Shown here piece by piece: positions 17,595 through 26,324 of a DNA stretch of 64,000 nt (position 1 is the stretch's first letter; each line of letters begins with the position of its first letter). The position numbers were made by a program, and so were the translations under genes. Under the pieces are notes generated by a model, which saw nothing but the letters and a program-made list of their open reading frames with translations, was not told where the DNA came from and searched no databases. Source of the stretch: an uncultured Alphaproteobacteria bacterium (GTDB lineage Bacteria > Pseudomonadota > Alphaproteobacteria > RF32 > CAG-239); the NCBI GenBank assembly GCA_944392295.1, contig CALXWE010000002.1, positions 62,001 through 126,000 on the forward strand. Reading direction: 5' to 3'.

Positions 17595-18455
17595 TTATTC
17601 CTTATCTACAATTTCGTAATTAGCCTTATCGGCAAACAAAAGTTTCAACACTTCATTATTGTGGAAGTGCCCGCTCTTAAAGGCAGTAATATCGGCTAAA
17701 ATATGGTAGCCTGAGGTAAACATATCTCCCAATAAATCTAACACTTTGTGGTTAACACATTCGTTTTTAACTCTAAAGCCTTCAGGGTTTAAAATGCTTT
17801 CACCATCCAAAACTACGGCGTTTTCCAAACTGCCGCCCTTAATTAACCCTAAAGACTGCAAATATTCTATTTGATATTTTTCACAAAACGTACGGCTCGG
17901 AGCAATACATGAGGCAAAAATTTCAGGAGTAATCTCACCTTCAAAAGTTTGATGACCGACAATACGTGAAGGAAATTCAATATCAAACTTAACGTGCATA
18001 TTTTTACCGCCATTGGGGGCAAGTTCAACAAAGTTACCTTTGTCATCGGTAAATTTAACAGGCTTTATAACCTTGAGATATTTACGGGGTTTATCTTGAA
18101 CCTTTTGAGGAGCTTTTTGCAAAATTTCAAAAAACACTTTACCGCTACCGTCTAATATCGGCAATTCTTGATTGTTGCACTCTATTAAAGCATTATCAAT
18201 ACCACTTAACGATAAAGCTGCCATTAAATGTTCTATCGTGCTTACCAAAACTCCGTTTTGACCTAAGCATGTGCAGTTACGGGTATCGACAACTTTATTA
18301 TAAGTTGCAGGTATTAGAGGAGAATCGGCAACATCAACACGCTTAAACACAATACCGCTATCTGCTAAAGCAGGTCTTACAATAAGCGTAGAATCGCAAC
18401 CCGAATGTAAGCCGATACCTTTAATGGTTAATTCTGTCTTTAATGTTGTTTGCAA
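17595..18455 (-). CDS. lpxC: UDP-3-O-acyl-N-acetylglucosamine deacetylase LpxC
   Basis: LpxC is the zinc enzyme for the committed step of lipid A synthesis. The 286-residue protein has GIGLHSG near the N-terminus, the zinc-binding STIEHLMAALSLSGIDN motif, ELPILDGSG, the NECVNHKVLDLLGD segment with a metal-ligand His and Asp, and a C-terminal GHFHNNEVL. The start codon is TTG at 18455, supported by an excellent GGAGGG five bases upstream and the family N-terminus; no ATG fits. The RNase P RNA gene lies directly upstream on the same strand. Confidence 0.96.
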   Translation of the reverse strand: MQTTLKTELTIKGIGLHSGCDSTLIVRPALADSGIVFKRVDVADSPLIPATYNKVVDTRNCTCLGQNGVLVSTIEHLMAALSLSGIDNALIECNNQELPILDGSGKVFFEILQKAPQKVQDKPRKYLKVIKPVKFTDDKGNFVELAPNGGKNMHVKFDIEFPSRIVGHQTFEGEITPEIFASCIAPSRTFCEKYQIEYLQSLGLIKGGSLENAVVLDGESILNPEGFRVKNECVNHKVLDLLGDMFTSGYHILADITAFKSGHFHNNEVLKLLFADKANYEIVDKE

Positions 18456-18481
18456 ATTACCCTCCTTAAAAATAAAAAAAT

Positions 18482-18872
18482 GGTGGTCTGTAAGCCGGGT
18501 TCTGTACTGACAATTGCTTTATAAAATATAAAGTTTGCAGCGATAGCCATTCATCTCACCAAACCGTTTCCGGTTTGCTCTTGCGACCTACCTCTGGACA
18601 GAGTGGAAACGCTCCGTCAGATAAATCTGATACTCCTAGTTTGGTCTTACATCGGATAGGGTTTACCTTGCCTAAAATATTGCTATTTTAGCGGTGAGCT
18701 CTTACCTCGCCTTTTCAACCTTACCTGGCATATAGCCGGGCGGTAATTTTCTGCGGCACTTTCCCTCGGATCGCTCCGGCCGGATGTTATCCGGTATCCT
18801 GTTTCCATGAAGCCCGGACTTTCCTCATTAACGAATCTTACTTTTCGCAACGCGGCTATCCGACCACCCGCT
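18482..18872 (-). ncRNA. rnpB: RNase P RNA component (class A)
   Basis: The minus strand carries the conserved RNase P RNA core: GAGGAAAGTCCGGGC near the 5' end, a CCGCAGAAAATTACCGCC segment (J5/15-like), AGGTAAGGTTGAAAAGG, a GAGCTCACCGC stretch and a 3' end with AACCCGGCTTACAGACC that pairs with the 5' GGGTGGTCGGATAGCCGCG region. Length of about 390 nt fits bacterial type A. It processes tRNA 5' ends with the RnpA protein, whose gene is at 45934. Ends are estimated from the P1 pairing and may be off by a few bases. Confidence 0.95.
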
Positions 18873-18990
18873 TTTTAAGCTATACATATTTAGTTATAAA
18901 AGCAAATATTTTTTGGAATATTAAACATATTTTAAGGGATTTTCTCCTAACATTTACCCAGTTTTATGTTTTTTATAAGGAGTTACTCTC

Positions 18991-19584
18991 ATGAAAAAAT
19001 TGTTAATGTCTACCGCAGCCATTGCTGTTGTTGCCGCTTTTGCCATGCCGGCTCACGCTGAATGCGACGGCTTTTACGGTGCTATCCGCGGCGGTATTGC
19101 TCAACACGATGTTTCCGCAAGCAGCGGTATTATGTCCGGCAACAGCTTGGATGATAATAAGTTGATGATAAGCGGTGCTTTAGGTTATCGTTATGAACAT
19201 TGGAGAGCTGAACTTGAATATGTTTGGCGTGACAGAACCGAACACGACAGAGATTTGGGAAAAACCAAATTTAAATCATATTCTTATATGTTAAACGCTT
19301 ACTATGACTTTATGCCTTACAACTGGTGGACACCTTATGTCGGTGTTGGTGTTGGCTTAACACAACTTAACTTTGCTCGTATAGATAAAGCCAGCGGTCA
19401 AGTTGACTCCATCGGCAACTACGATCCTTTGAACTTTACTTGGTCGGTCGGCGGCGGTTTGTCGTTAAAAGTTACCAACCGTTTCAATGTTGACTTGGGT
19501 TACCGTTACTACGATATGGGCGGCGTTCACAATGCAGACATTACCGCTCAGGAAGTTTACGGCGGTGTTCGTTACGTATTCTAG
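18991..19584 (+). CDS. small outer-membrane beta-barrel protein (OmpA-like/Opacity type)
   Basis: The 197-residue protein has a clear signal peptide (cleavage after PAHA, about residue 23) and an eight-stranded barrel pattern: GFYGAIRGGIA, LMISGALGYRY, WRAELEYVW, SYMLNAYYDF, WTPYVGVGVGLT, FTWSVGGGLSLK, FNVDLGYRYYDMG and a final YGGVRYVF with terminal Phe. This matches the outer-membrane beta-barrel (OMP_b-brl) superfamily of surface proteins. The codon pattern is regular and the ribosome site AAGGAG is strong, suggesting good expression. The ligand is unknown. Confidence 0.85.
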   Translation: MKKLLMSTAAIAVVAAFAMPAHAECDGFYGAIRGGIAQHDVSASSGIMSGNSLDDNKLMISGALGYRYEHWRAELEYVWRDRTEHDRDLGKTKFKSYSYMLNAYYDFMPYNWWTPYVGVGVGLTQLNFARIDKASGQVDSIGNYDPLNFTWSVGGGLSLKVTNRFNVDLGYRYYDMGGVHNADITAQEVYGGVRYVF

Positions 19585-19603
19585 TTGTAACTTTCTTAAC
19601 CTT

Positions 19604-19634
19604 AAAGAGCCTTGCAAAGCAGGGCTCTTTTTTT
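19604..19634 (+). terminator. rho-independent terminator
   Basis: AAAGAGCC pairs with GGGCTCTT (allowing G-U) around TTGCAAAGCA, followed by about seven T residues, 20 bases after the barrel gene. Confidence 0.8.
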
Positions 19635-19727
19635 GTGCGATTTTGTTTTTTATACTTGTGTTTTATCTTACTATGATTAAACTTTGATGATATCAGTTGC
19701 ATTAGGCATTTTTATAAGGAGGTTATT

Positions 19728-21074
19728 ATGGCTGGTAAACTTTTCGGAACAGACGGTGTACGCGGTGTGGCTAATGTTTTTCCCATGACGGCAGAATTTG
19801 CTTTTAGGCTGGCTTTAGCTTTAAGCTCTTTAGTTGCTACGCAAAAAAAACGCGTTGCCATCGGTAAAGATACCAGAATCTCCGGCGATATGTTAGAATC
19901 TGCACTTGTTGCCGGATTTACCTCCATGGGCGTTGATGTTATTAAAATGGGCGTGGTCCCTACCCCATTATTAACCGCACAAGTGCATAATTTGGATGTT
20001 GATATGGCAGTTATGATTACAGCCTCGCACAATCCTTATTATGATAACGGGCTTAAATTGGTTGACGGACAAGGTAATAAGTTTTCCGATGCCAAAACTG
20101 CCGAGCTTGAAAAGCTTTTAACCTCCGATGTTACTTTTGAACACTCTAAAGAGGCTATCGGACGCGTGTTTGAAGACGGTAAAAGCATTCCGGCATATAT
20201 GGATAATGCCCGCAGCGTGGCTCCTAACTTTAATGCCTTAAAAGGTTTAAGAGTGGTACTTGACTGTGCTAACGGTGCTTTTTCTAAAATTATGCCTCAG
20301 ATTTTTAAAGATTTAGGAGCCGGAGTTATTACCTTATTTGATACTCCTGATGGTTATAACATCAACAAAGACTGCGGCTCGCAACATACCGAAAAAATGC
20401 AGGAAGTGGTTAAAAATACCACCGCTCAACTCGGTATTGCCGTAGACGGCGACGGCGACAGAATTATCATCTGCGATGAAAACGGCAATCGTATCGACGG
20501 CGATCAAATTATTGCCTTTTTAGCTACCTATCTTAAAGAGGAAAACTTACTTAAAGGTAATGCCGTTGTTGCTACCATTTGGTCTAACTTAGGCTTGGAA
20601 AAATATTTGCACACTTTAGGAATAGATTATTATCGTTCGGCTGTTGGTGAACGTTATGTTATTGAAAAAATGCTGGAGGTTGGCTCCAACTTAGGTGGTG
20701 AAGAATCCGGACATATGGTTCTTTCCGATTATGCTAAAACCGGCGATGCTCTCTTGACCGGATTAATCATCAGCTTAGGTTTAATAAAGAGCTCTAAAAA
20801 AATGAGCGAAATCTTTCCGCTGTTTGAAAAATGCCCCTGCCTAATCTCTAATCTAAAATTTAAATCACCAGAAGAGGTTGATATTGCTTTTAGTTCCCCG
20901 ATTGTTAACCAAACAATAGATGAAGCCAGAGCGCAGATTGAAGGACAAGGTTCGATTATTGTCAGAAAATCAGGCACCGAACCGATGATTAAAGTTAGAG
21001 TTGAAGGCGAAGATAACGAATTGGTTACCAAAATAAGCAATAAAATTGTAGCTGAAATAGAAAAATATCGTTAG
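19728..21074 (+). CDS. glmM: phosphoglucosamine mutase GlmM
   Basis: GlmM converts glucosamine 6-phosphate to glucosamine 1-phosphate for cell-wall and LPS precursors. The 448-residue protein has KLFGTDGVRG at the start, the phosphoserine loop ITASHNPYYDNG with the active Ser near residue 100, the metal-binding VDGDGDR motif near residue 244, GEESGH near 325 and a C-terminal RKSGTEPMIKVRVE phosphate-binding loop. The ribosome site AAGGAGG is ideal. ftsH and folP, often neighbours, are absent. Confidence 0.97.
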   Translation: MAGKLFGTDGVRGVANVFPMTAEFAFRLALALSSLVATQKKRVAIGKDTRISGDMLESALVAGFTSMGVDVIKMGVVPTPLLTAQVHNLDVDMAVMITASHNPYYDNGLKLVDGQGNKFSDAKTAELEKLLTSDVTFEHSKEAIGRVFEDGKSIPAYMDNARSVAPNFNALKGLRVVLDCANGAFSKIMPQIFKDLGAGVITLFDTPDGYNINKDCGSQHTEKMQEVVKNTTAQLGIAVDGDGDRIIICDENGNRIDGDQIIAFLATYLKEENLLKGNAVVATIWSNLGLEKYLHTLGIDYYRSAVGERYVIEKMLEVGSNLGGEESGHMVLSDYAKTGDALLTGLIISLGLIKSSKKMSEIFPLFEKCPCLISNLKFKSPEEVDIAFSSPIVNQTIDEARAQIEGQGSIIVRKSGTEPMIKVRVEGEDNELVTKISNKIVAEIEKYR

Positions 21075-21144
21075 GCTTAAACCTTTATTTACCGCCTTAT
21101 ATTACCATATTCGGTATATTGGGAGAAACAATAAAGAGGTTGAT

Positions 21145-21636
21145 ATGCTAAAAGGTATTGCCGCACTATTTAAATCAGGGCTTATTTTTAACCCCATGGT
21201 TTTACTTGGTATTATTCTTGGATTTACGGCTATGGGAACAATGTCGGATGAGCAGTTGCATGCTTTTTATACTAATTATCATCTATACCTTTTAATGCTC
21301 TTGATTGCCGGATTATATGTATTTTTCTTTAAACGCACGGTAATACCGAATCGCGATGAAACCGATTGGCGGGCAACTTCGCAAACCATTATCGGACATT
21401 TTTTAATGTTTGTGGTTTCTTTTATCTTCAGCATGCTCTTTATTATGGTAATGTCGTTTAGCGGAGAACCTGAAGAAAATTATGATTTACCTGAGTTTGA
21501 TCAGGTACAACGTGATTTAGAGGTACAAAAACAAGAATTACAACAGAACTATAAATCCATTATGCAGGCCGTTGACGGTCCGGGAGCTCAAGTAAACGCT
21601 CCGGCTCCGCAAGCCGGCACACCGGCGGCAAAATAA
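21145..21636 (+). CDS. small inner-membrane protein of unknown function, 163 aa
   Basis: I do not recognise this protein. It has three probable membrane helices: residues about 14-31, 48-63 and 85-109. A charged, glutamine-rich segment that could be coiled coil (about 118-145) follows, ending in an Ala/Pro-rich tail. It sits 70 bases after glmM and just before the second copy of the prepilin upstream element, so it is probably the end of the glmM transcription unit. No catalytic motif is visible. Confidence 0.7.
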   Translation: MLKGIAALFKSGLIFNPMVLLGIILGFTAMGTMSDEQLHAFYTNYHLYLLMLLIAGLYVFFFKRTVIPNRDETDWRATSQTIIGHFLMFVVSFIFSMLFIMVMSFSGEPEENYDLPEFDQVQRDLEVQKQELQQNYKSIMQAVDGPGAQVNAPAPQAGTPAAK

Positions 21637-21658
21637 TCAGCGCCGAGACTCTTTTTGA

Positions 21659-21709
21659 TTGCAAAAAAAAAAAACGGTTTATGATTTCGTTTAAAGTCCT
21701 TTAACGAAC
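21659..21709 (+). repeat. 51-bp element upstream of prepilin-like gene, copy 2
   Basis: This is identical to 345-395, with the same twelve-A tract and near-palindrome TTCGTTTAAAG/CTTTAACGAA. It ends 19 bases before the start codon at 21729. Outside these bases the two upstream regions differ. Confidence 0.8.
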
Positions 21710-21728
21710 GAAACTTCGGAGATTTTAA

Positions 21729-22601
21729 ATGAAATTTAATGAACTTGGGCGGTCATTCTTCCGTAAAACGGTGCAGATGTGCAGCAATTTTGCGACGACG
21801 TGTACAAGAAAAGGTACACAAGGAGCAAAATTGCCAATAGATACGACTTTTTCCGGAAGTTTGGAGAAGAGTTTAGATAAAGTCGTTTCTAGGGGCGAAA
21901 AAAATTTTAGTGTACACAAAAAGTACATGAATTTTTTTCAGTACCGTAAAACGGCTTTAGATGAGCACTTATACAAACTTTCCGCCGGAAGAAGTATGGT
22001 TGAAATGCTGGGAGTTTTGGCAATAATCGGCGTTCTCTCGGTAGGGGCTATTGCCGGATATTCTAAAGCCATGATGAAGTATAAGCTTAATAAGCAAACC
22101 GAACAAATATCTCTGGTTTTTAATACTCTTATTAAAATTTTATACGAATTAAATATAGCACCCTGCTCGCAAAATGCTGAATGTTCTTATACAAAAACCT
22201 TATGGAGCCTTAATGAATTACCGGAAGATATGAGAGCTGATACTCCGGCAAATAATATACAAGATGCTCTGGATTTTAAATATTTTGTATATATGCCTGC
22301 TAATAAAAGCGACCAAATCGCAACAAGAATTTGGATGTATTCAAAAGGTTCGGCACAATATCCGTCTTCTTACAATAAAGAAAGTTGCATAAACCTACTG
22401 CAAACGGCTAAAAGTTTTTATAATAATCTATATGACATTATGTTTTTTGTAAGCGGTGCTCCGGCTTGGTACCTAAAGGGAGCCAAAAGCAACTCCAATT
22501 ATACACCTATAACGTCTTTGACCGTTGCAGAATTAGAGCAAAAATGCGCCGTCTGTTCTTCTCAATCGGAATATTGTTATATGAATGTGGTATTTCAATA
22601 A
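21729..22601 (+). CDS. prepilin-like protein with 61-codon insertion in its leader, 290 aa
   Basis: The mature part starts G87|RSMVEML, with Glu at +5 and the same hydrophobic helix and following YSKAMMKYKLNKQTEQ as the protein at 414-1046. The C-terminus shares a Thr-Val-x3-Glu region leading to C-x2-C cysteines. The leader is about 87 residues, compared with seven in the other copy. The ATG at 21729 is kept because the shared upstream element and a GGAG ribosome site precede it as in copy 1. Within the leader lies a 183-bp in-frame insertion between two CCGTAAAACGG copies. A later ATG at 21927 (beginning MNFFQY, like MKFYQY of copy 1) is an alternative start. Confidence 0.75.
   Translation: MKFNELGRSFFRKTVQMCSNFATTCTRKGTQGAKLPIDTTFSGSLEKSLDKVVSRGEKNFSVHKKYMNFFQYRKTALDEHLYKLSAGRSMVEMLGVLAIIGVLSVGAIAGYSKAMMKYKLNKQTEQISLVFNTLIKILYELNIAPCSQNAECSYTKTLWSLNELPEDMRADTPANNIQDALDFKYFVYMPANKSDQIATRIWMYSKGSAQYPSSYNKESCINLLQTAKSFYNNLYDIMFFVSGAPAWYLKGAKSNSNYTPITSLTVAELEQKCAVCSSQSEYCYMNVVFQ
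21761..21954 (+). repeat. palindrome-rich in-frame insertion flanked by 11-bp direct repeats
   Basis: CCGTAAAACGG occurs at 21761-21771 and 21944-21954, 183 bases apart, exactly 61 codons. Between them lie inverted repeats: GCAATTTTGC/GCAAAATTGC (21784-21793, 21825-21834), with GTGTAC/GTACAC nested inside (21800-21805, 21814-21819), then ACGACTTT/AAAGTCGT (21843-21850, 21879-21886). The reading frame is kept. This layout suggests a small palindromic element inserted with target duplication; no transposase is encoded. Confidence 0.6.
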
Positions 22602-22613
22602 TCTGCCGTAAAC

Positions 22614-22646
22614 TTAAAAAGCCCCGCAGTTATGCGGGGCTTTGTT
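22614..22646. terminator. bidirectional terminator between prepilin gene and rplS
   Basis: GCCCCGC/GCGGGGC stem (22621-22627, 22634-22640) with flanking AAAA and TTT and an outer CTTAA/TTAAG pairing separates two convergent genes. Confidence 0.8.
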
Positions 22647-22662
22647 AAGTCTATAAAGCAAA

Positions 22663-23055
22663 CTATTCTGCTTTGTCGGCAGCTGCTTTTGATGTTGCTG
22701 ACAAATCGTCGGCAATACGAGCCGAACGACCACGCAATGCACGCAAGAAGTAAAGTTTGGCACGACGGATTTTACCAATACGTGCAACTTCAATCTTTGC
22801 AACATTCGGAGAATAAAGCGGAAATACACGCTCAACACCTTCACCAAATGAAATTTTACGAACGGTAAATGAAGAATTTAAACCGTCGTTCTTACGAGCA
22901 ATACAAACACCTTCGTATACTTGGATACGTTCACGATCGCCTTCTTTTACCTTGGTGTGAACTCTTAAGGTATCGCCGGCTTTAAAGTCAGGAAGGTTTT
23001 TGCCTTCGGTGAGCTTTGCAATTTGCTCTTTTTCAATGTTTTCTATAATGTTCAT
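22663..23055 (-). CDS. rplS: 50S ribosomal protein L19
   Basis: The 130-residue protein contains the L19 signature: [32 protein letters not shown], then [21 protein letters not shown] and [19 protein letters not shown]. It sits at the interface of the two ribosomal subunits. The C-terminal about 20 residues are alanine-rich and extend beyond the usual end. It closes the ffh-rpsP-rimM-trmD-rplS operon, 44 bases after trmD. Confidence 0.97.
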   Translation of the reverse strand: MNIIENIEKEQIAKLTEGKNLPDFKAGDTLRVHTKVKEGDRERIQVYEGVCIARKNDGLNSSFTVRKISFGEGVERVFPLYSPNVAKIEVARIGKIRRAKLYFLRALRGRSARIADDLSATSKAAADKAE

Positions 23056-23099
23056 CAGTTTTACCCTTATTTTTATAAAAAATTTGTTACCTTATATAC

Positions 23100-23792
23100 C
23101 TAAACCTTTTTAGAATCAAGATATTTTTTAAAAAGGTCCGGCCGTTTAGCTTCGGTTATTCTTAAAGATTGTTCTTTGCGCCAATTTGCAATATTTTTGT
23201 GGTGCCCGCTTAACAAAATTTCCGGAACTTCCCGCCCTTGCCAGTTTATCGGTCTGGTGTATTGCGGATATTCCAATAAGTCGTTTTCAAAACTTTCTTC
23301 TGTTGCGGATTCGTCATTGCCCAATACTCCGGGCAATAATCGGATTATACCGTCAAACATAATCATTGCCGCTTGTTCGCCGCCGGTTAATATGTAATCA
23401 CCAAGGCTTATCTCTTCTACATCGTAAGCTTCTAAAATACGCTCATCAATGCCTTCAAAACGAGCACATATCACTGTTAATTCTTCCTCCTTGGATAACT
23501 CGTGAAGCTTGGCCTGTGTTAAAGGCTTGCCCCTCGGGCTCATGTATATAAGGCGACCTTTATGATTGTAATTGGCATCAAGTGCCGCTCCCAATACATC
23601 CGGACGCATTATCATACCGGCCCCTCCTCCGCATGGAGTGTCATCAACCGAACCATGCTTGTCAAAAGCATAATCCCTGATATTTACCGTTTCTATTGAC
23701 CATTTCCCCTCATCTAACGCCTTGCCGGTTAAGGAATATCCTAAAAAACCGGGGAAAAGTTCGGGAAATATAGTCAGTACTTTAATTTTCAT
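23100..23792 (-). CDS. trmD: tRNA (guanine-37 N1)-methyltransferase TrmD
   Basis: TrmD methylates G37 of tRNAs with S-adenosylmethionine and prevents frameshifting. The 230-residue protein begins MKIKVLTIFPELFPG and has DDTPCGGGAGMIMRPD, YMSPRGKPLTQ, the knot motif EEISLGDYILTGGEQAAMI and LLSGHHKNIANWR. The frame is open a little further upstream, but the ATG at 23792 matches the family N-terminus and overlaps the end of rimM by 11 bases, indicating translational coupling. Confidence 0.97.
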   Translation of the reverse strand: MKIKVLTIFPELFPGFLGYSLTGKALDEGKWSIETVNIRDYAFDKHGSVDDTPCGGGAGMIMRPDVLGAALDANYNHKGRLIYMSPRGKPLTQAKLHELSKEEELTVICARFEGIDERILEAYDVEEISLGDYILTGGEQAAMIMFDGIIRLLPGVLGNDESATEESFENDLLEYPQYTRPINWQGREVPEILLSGHHKNIANWRKEQSLRITEAKRPDLFKKYLDSKKV

Positions 23793-24327
23793 CTGCCTTG
23801 TCCTCTTCGGCAAATGCCATTAAAGCTTGCGAGACTACCACAAAACCTTCTTTGATGTTGATTTCCGGAACATAAACTTTGGTAAACGGTATCATCTCCG
23901 TTTTGCCGTTCTCTTTTAACTTTATTTCCAAAATGTCGCCGGCTCCGAAATTATAAAAGCCTACTATCTTGCCAACTTCTGACGATGAAGTTTGTTCTAT
24001 TACCTTTAATCCGATTAAATCGGCTTGATAATATTCTTCCTCTTCTAAATTCGGCAATGCTTCACGGCTAACATATAGCTCGGTACCGATTAACGCTTCG
24101 GCAGCGTTACGATCTTCAACACCTTTTATTTTGCAGCGCAACAATTCTTTACTGTGTCCGACAACTTTTAAACAAAACTCTCGGCTGCCGCTTTTGTCGT
24201 GCAATACTCCGTAAGAGCCGATATCTCTATCTTTTTCGGTCCAGCTTTTAACTTTGACCTCGCCCTTTATTCCGTGTACTCCGACTATGGCTCCTAAACA
24301 AACCGATTTTTCGTTTCTTTCTTCCAT
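23782..24327 (-). CDS. rimM: 16S rRNA processing protein RimM
   Basis: RimM helps mature the 30S subunit head and binds S19. The 181-residue protein has the N-terminal LGAIVGVHGIKGEVKVKSW motif, an ALIGTELYVSREALP segment and the C-terminal PRC-barrel domain (YYQADLIGLKVIE to IPFTKVYVPEIN). A GTG nine bases upstream is in frame but overlaps the AAGGTGA ribosome site, so the ATG at 24327 is the start. Confidence 0.95.
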   Translation of the reverse strand: MEERNEKSVCLGAIVGVHGIKGEVKVKSWTEKDRDIGSYGVLHDKSGSREFCLKVVGHSKELLRCKIKGVEDRNAAEALIGTELYVSREALPNLEEEEYYQADLIGLKVIEQTSSSEVGKIVGFYNFGAGDILEIKLKENGKTEMIPFTKVYVPEINIKEGFVVVSQALMAFAEEDKADEN

Positions 24328-24359
24328 TGTCGTCACCTTTTTAAAATAACCTTTAATAA

Positions 24360-24764
24360 TTATTCGGCTGATGCCGGTTCTTCAGAAGCTTGAGCGGCGG
24401 CTGCAGCTGCTGCTTCAGCGGCGGCTTTAGCTTTTTCTTCTTTTTCTTTCATTCTTTCTACGGTTTTAGCACGAGGTGCAGATTTTTTGGGTTGCTCATG
24501 AATAACAGGAGCTTCACATAAACCGAGTTTGGCAAATAATTTTTGCAATCTTTCGGTCGGTTGTGCACCTTTCTTTAACCATGCAGAAACTTTTTCTACA
24601 TCAATAACCAAACGTTGCTCATGATCTTGAGGCAATAACGGGTTATATGTACCTAATTTTTCAATAAATCTACCATCACGAGGTGCACGTTGATCTGCTA
24701 CAACAACGCGATAAAACGGACGCTTTTTGGAACCGCCTCTTGAAAGTCTGATACGAACTGCCAT
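24360..24764 (-). CDS. rpsP: 30S ribosomal protein S16
   Basis: The 134-residue protein begins [19 protein letters not shown] and continues with [22 protein letters not shown], the S16 signature. Residues 1-80 are the usual fold. The tail from about residue 85 is an extension with [14 protein letters not shown]-type low complexity, found in variable form in several Alphaproteobacteria. It is the second gene of the operon, 58 bases after ffh and 32 bases before rimM. Confidence 0.97.
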   Translation of the reverse strand: MAVRIRLSRGGSKKRPFYRVVVADQRAPRDGRFIEKLGTYNPLLPQDHEQRLVIDVEKVSAWLKKGAQPTERLQKLFAKLGLCEAPVIHEQPKKSAPRAKTVERMKEKEEKAKAAAEAAAAAAAQASEEPASAE

Positions 24765-24822
24765 TTTTTTTCCTTTCTAAATCTAGTTAATGTTATTTGA
24801 CCTTAAACTTTATGGCAAAAGC

Positions 24823-26196
24823 TTAAAATCGTTTGTTAAACCCTTTGAGCATATTGTTCATCGGGTTTCGTTTCATCATTTGAGAAAAACCTGCCATTCC
24901 GCCCATTTTTCCCATCTTTTTCATCATGGTCGACATCTGCTCATATGATTTGAGCAGCTTGTTTATCTCATGAACTTCAACTCCGGAGCCTGCCGCAATT
25001 CTTTTTTTGCGTGAGGCTTTAATTATCTCCGGATTTTTCCTTTCACATGGTGTCATGGAAAGAATTATTGCTTCTTGTTTTTTTATCAGATTATCACCAA
25101 TCCCTGATTGCTCTATCTGATTTTTAAATTTGGAAAGTCCGGGTATCATTCCGATAATACTGCCCATACTTCCCAACTTTTGAATTTGCTTTAACTGACT
25201 TAACATATCGTTTAAGTCAAATCGGCCTTGCATCATTTTGGAGGCCATTTTTTCAGATTCTTCACGATCGATTTTTTCCATAGCTCTTTCAACTAAGGAA
25301 ACAACATCACCTTGACCCAATATGCGGCCGGCAATGCGATCGGCGTGAAATTCTTCAAACTCATCTATTTTTTCACCGGTTCCCAAAAACTTTATCGGAA
25401 CTCCAGAAACCATCTTCATCGAAAGCGCGGCGCCGGCTCGGGAAGAACCGTCTATACGAGTTAAAGCAATACCCGTAATCCCGACTTTTTCATTAAATTC
25501 TTTGGCGACATTACAAGCATCTTGACCGATTAAAGCATCGGCAACCAACAATACTTCCGTTGGGTTGGCAAGCTTTTTAACTTCGGCAACCTCTTGCATT
25601 AAAACTTCATCAATATGTAAGCGACCGGCCGTATCTAAAATTAAAACATCATACACGCCATTTTTGGCTTCTTGTAAAGCTCTTTTAGTTATATCTAAAG
25701 GTTTTTGCCCCTTAATAATCGGCAATGTATCTACCTTAATCTGGCTACCGAGCTGAGCTAACTGCTCTTGAGCTGCCGGACGATAAATATCAAGCGATGC
25801 CATTAAAACTTTTTTGTTTTTCTTTAATCGATTGGCAATTTTGGCAGAAGTAGTTGTTTTACCCGAACCTTGCAAGCCGACCATCAAAATTACTACCGGC
25901 GCAGGAGCATTTAAATTAAGCGACGTGCCGTCTTGACCTAAAAGTTTTACTAACTCATCGTGAACAATTTTAACAACCATCTGTCCGGGTTGAACTGATT
26001 TTACAACCTTTTCTCCCAAAGCTTCAGCTTTAACTTTAGCGATAAAATCTTTAACAACCGGCAATGAAACATCAGCCTCTAGCAAAGCGATGCGAATTTC
26101 ACGCATAGCTTCGTCAATATCTTTTTCATTTAACACCCCGCGAGAGGTTATTTTTGAAAAAGCCGAACTTAATTTATCGGTTAATGCTTCAAACAT
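24823..26196 (-). CDS. ffh: signal recognition particle protein Ffh
   Basis: Ffh binds signal sequences and 4.5S RNA and delivers nascent chains to FtsY. The 457-residue protein starts MFEALTDKLSSAFSKI (N domain), then the G domain with GLQGSGKTTTSAKIA, DTAGRL and TRIDGSSRAGAAL, and the methionine-rich M domain (about residues 320-455) containing GSGVEVHEINKLLKSY. The frame is open 13 codons further upstream; the ATG at 26196 is chosen because it matches the family and follows AAGGAAAACA. A 4.5S RNA gene was not seen in the window. Confidence 0.97.
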   Translation of the reverse strand: MFEALTDKLSSAFSKITSRGVLNEKDIDEAMREIRIALLEADVSLPVVKDFIAKVKAEALGEKVVKSVQPGQMVVKIVHDELVKLLGQDGTSLNLNAPAPVVILMVGLQGSGKTTTSAKIANRLKKNKKVLMASLDIYRPAAQEQLAQLGSQIKVDTLPIIKGQKPLDITKRALQEAKNGVYDVLILDTAGRLHIDEVLMQEVAEVKKLANPTEVLLVADALIGQDACNVAKEFNEKVGITGIALTRIDGSSRAGAALSMKMVSGVPIKFLGTGEKIDEFEEFHADRIAGRILGQGDVVSLVERAMEKIDREESEKMASKMMQGRFDLNDMLSQLKQIQKLGSMGSIIGMIPGLSKFKNQIEQSGIGDNLIKKQEAIILSMTPCERKNPEIIKASRKKRIAAGSGVEVHEINKLLKSYEQMSTMMKKMGKMGGMAGFSQMMKRNPMNNMLKGFNKRF

Positions 26197-26244
26197 TGTT
26201 TTCCTTATCTTAAAAATTTTTGCAAGCTTATACAAACTATTGCA

Positions 26245-26319
26245 CGCCAGTGTGCGAACCCTCGCTGACTGGCGGCACTCCTCGGAGTGTATATGTTTTA
26301 CAAAAATTTTGTTGTAAAA
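26245..26319. repeat. three consecutive inverted repeats upstream of ffh
   Basis: CGCCAGT/ACTGGCG (26245-26251, 26268-26274), CACTCC/GGAGTG (26276-26281, 26284-26289) and TTTTACAA/TTGTAAAA (26296-26303, 26312-26319) lie back to back between the end of the peptidase gene and ffh. The first two are GC-richer than their surroundings. They could be a terminator plus a palindromic repeat element. No conserved RNA family is recognised. Confidence 0.5.
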
Positions 26320-26324
26320 TTGTT

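Noticed and set aside
21729-22601. A frameshift or assembly error as the cause of the long prepilin leader
   Set aside because: The direct repeat, inverted repeats and exact 61-codon spacing point to an insertion, and the upstream element and ribosome site are intact.
26245-26319. 4.5S (SRP) RNA or tRNA next to ffh
   Set aside because: The conserved SRP loop sequences are missing and no cloverleaf can be drawn.
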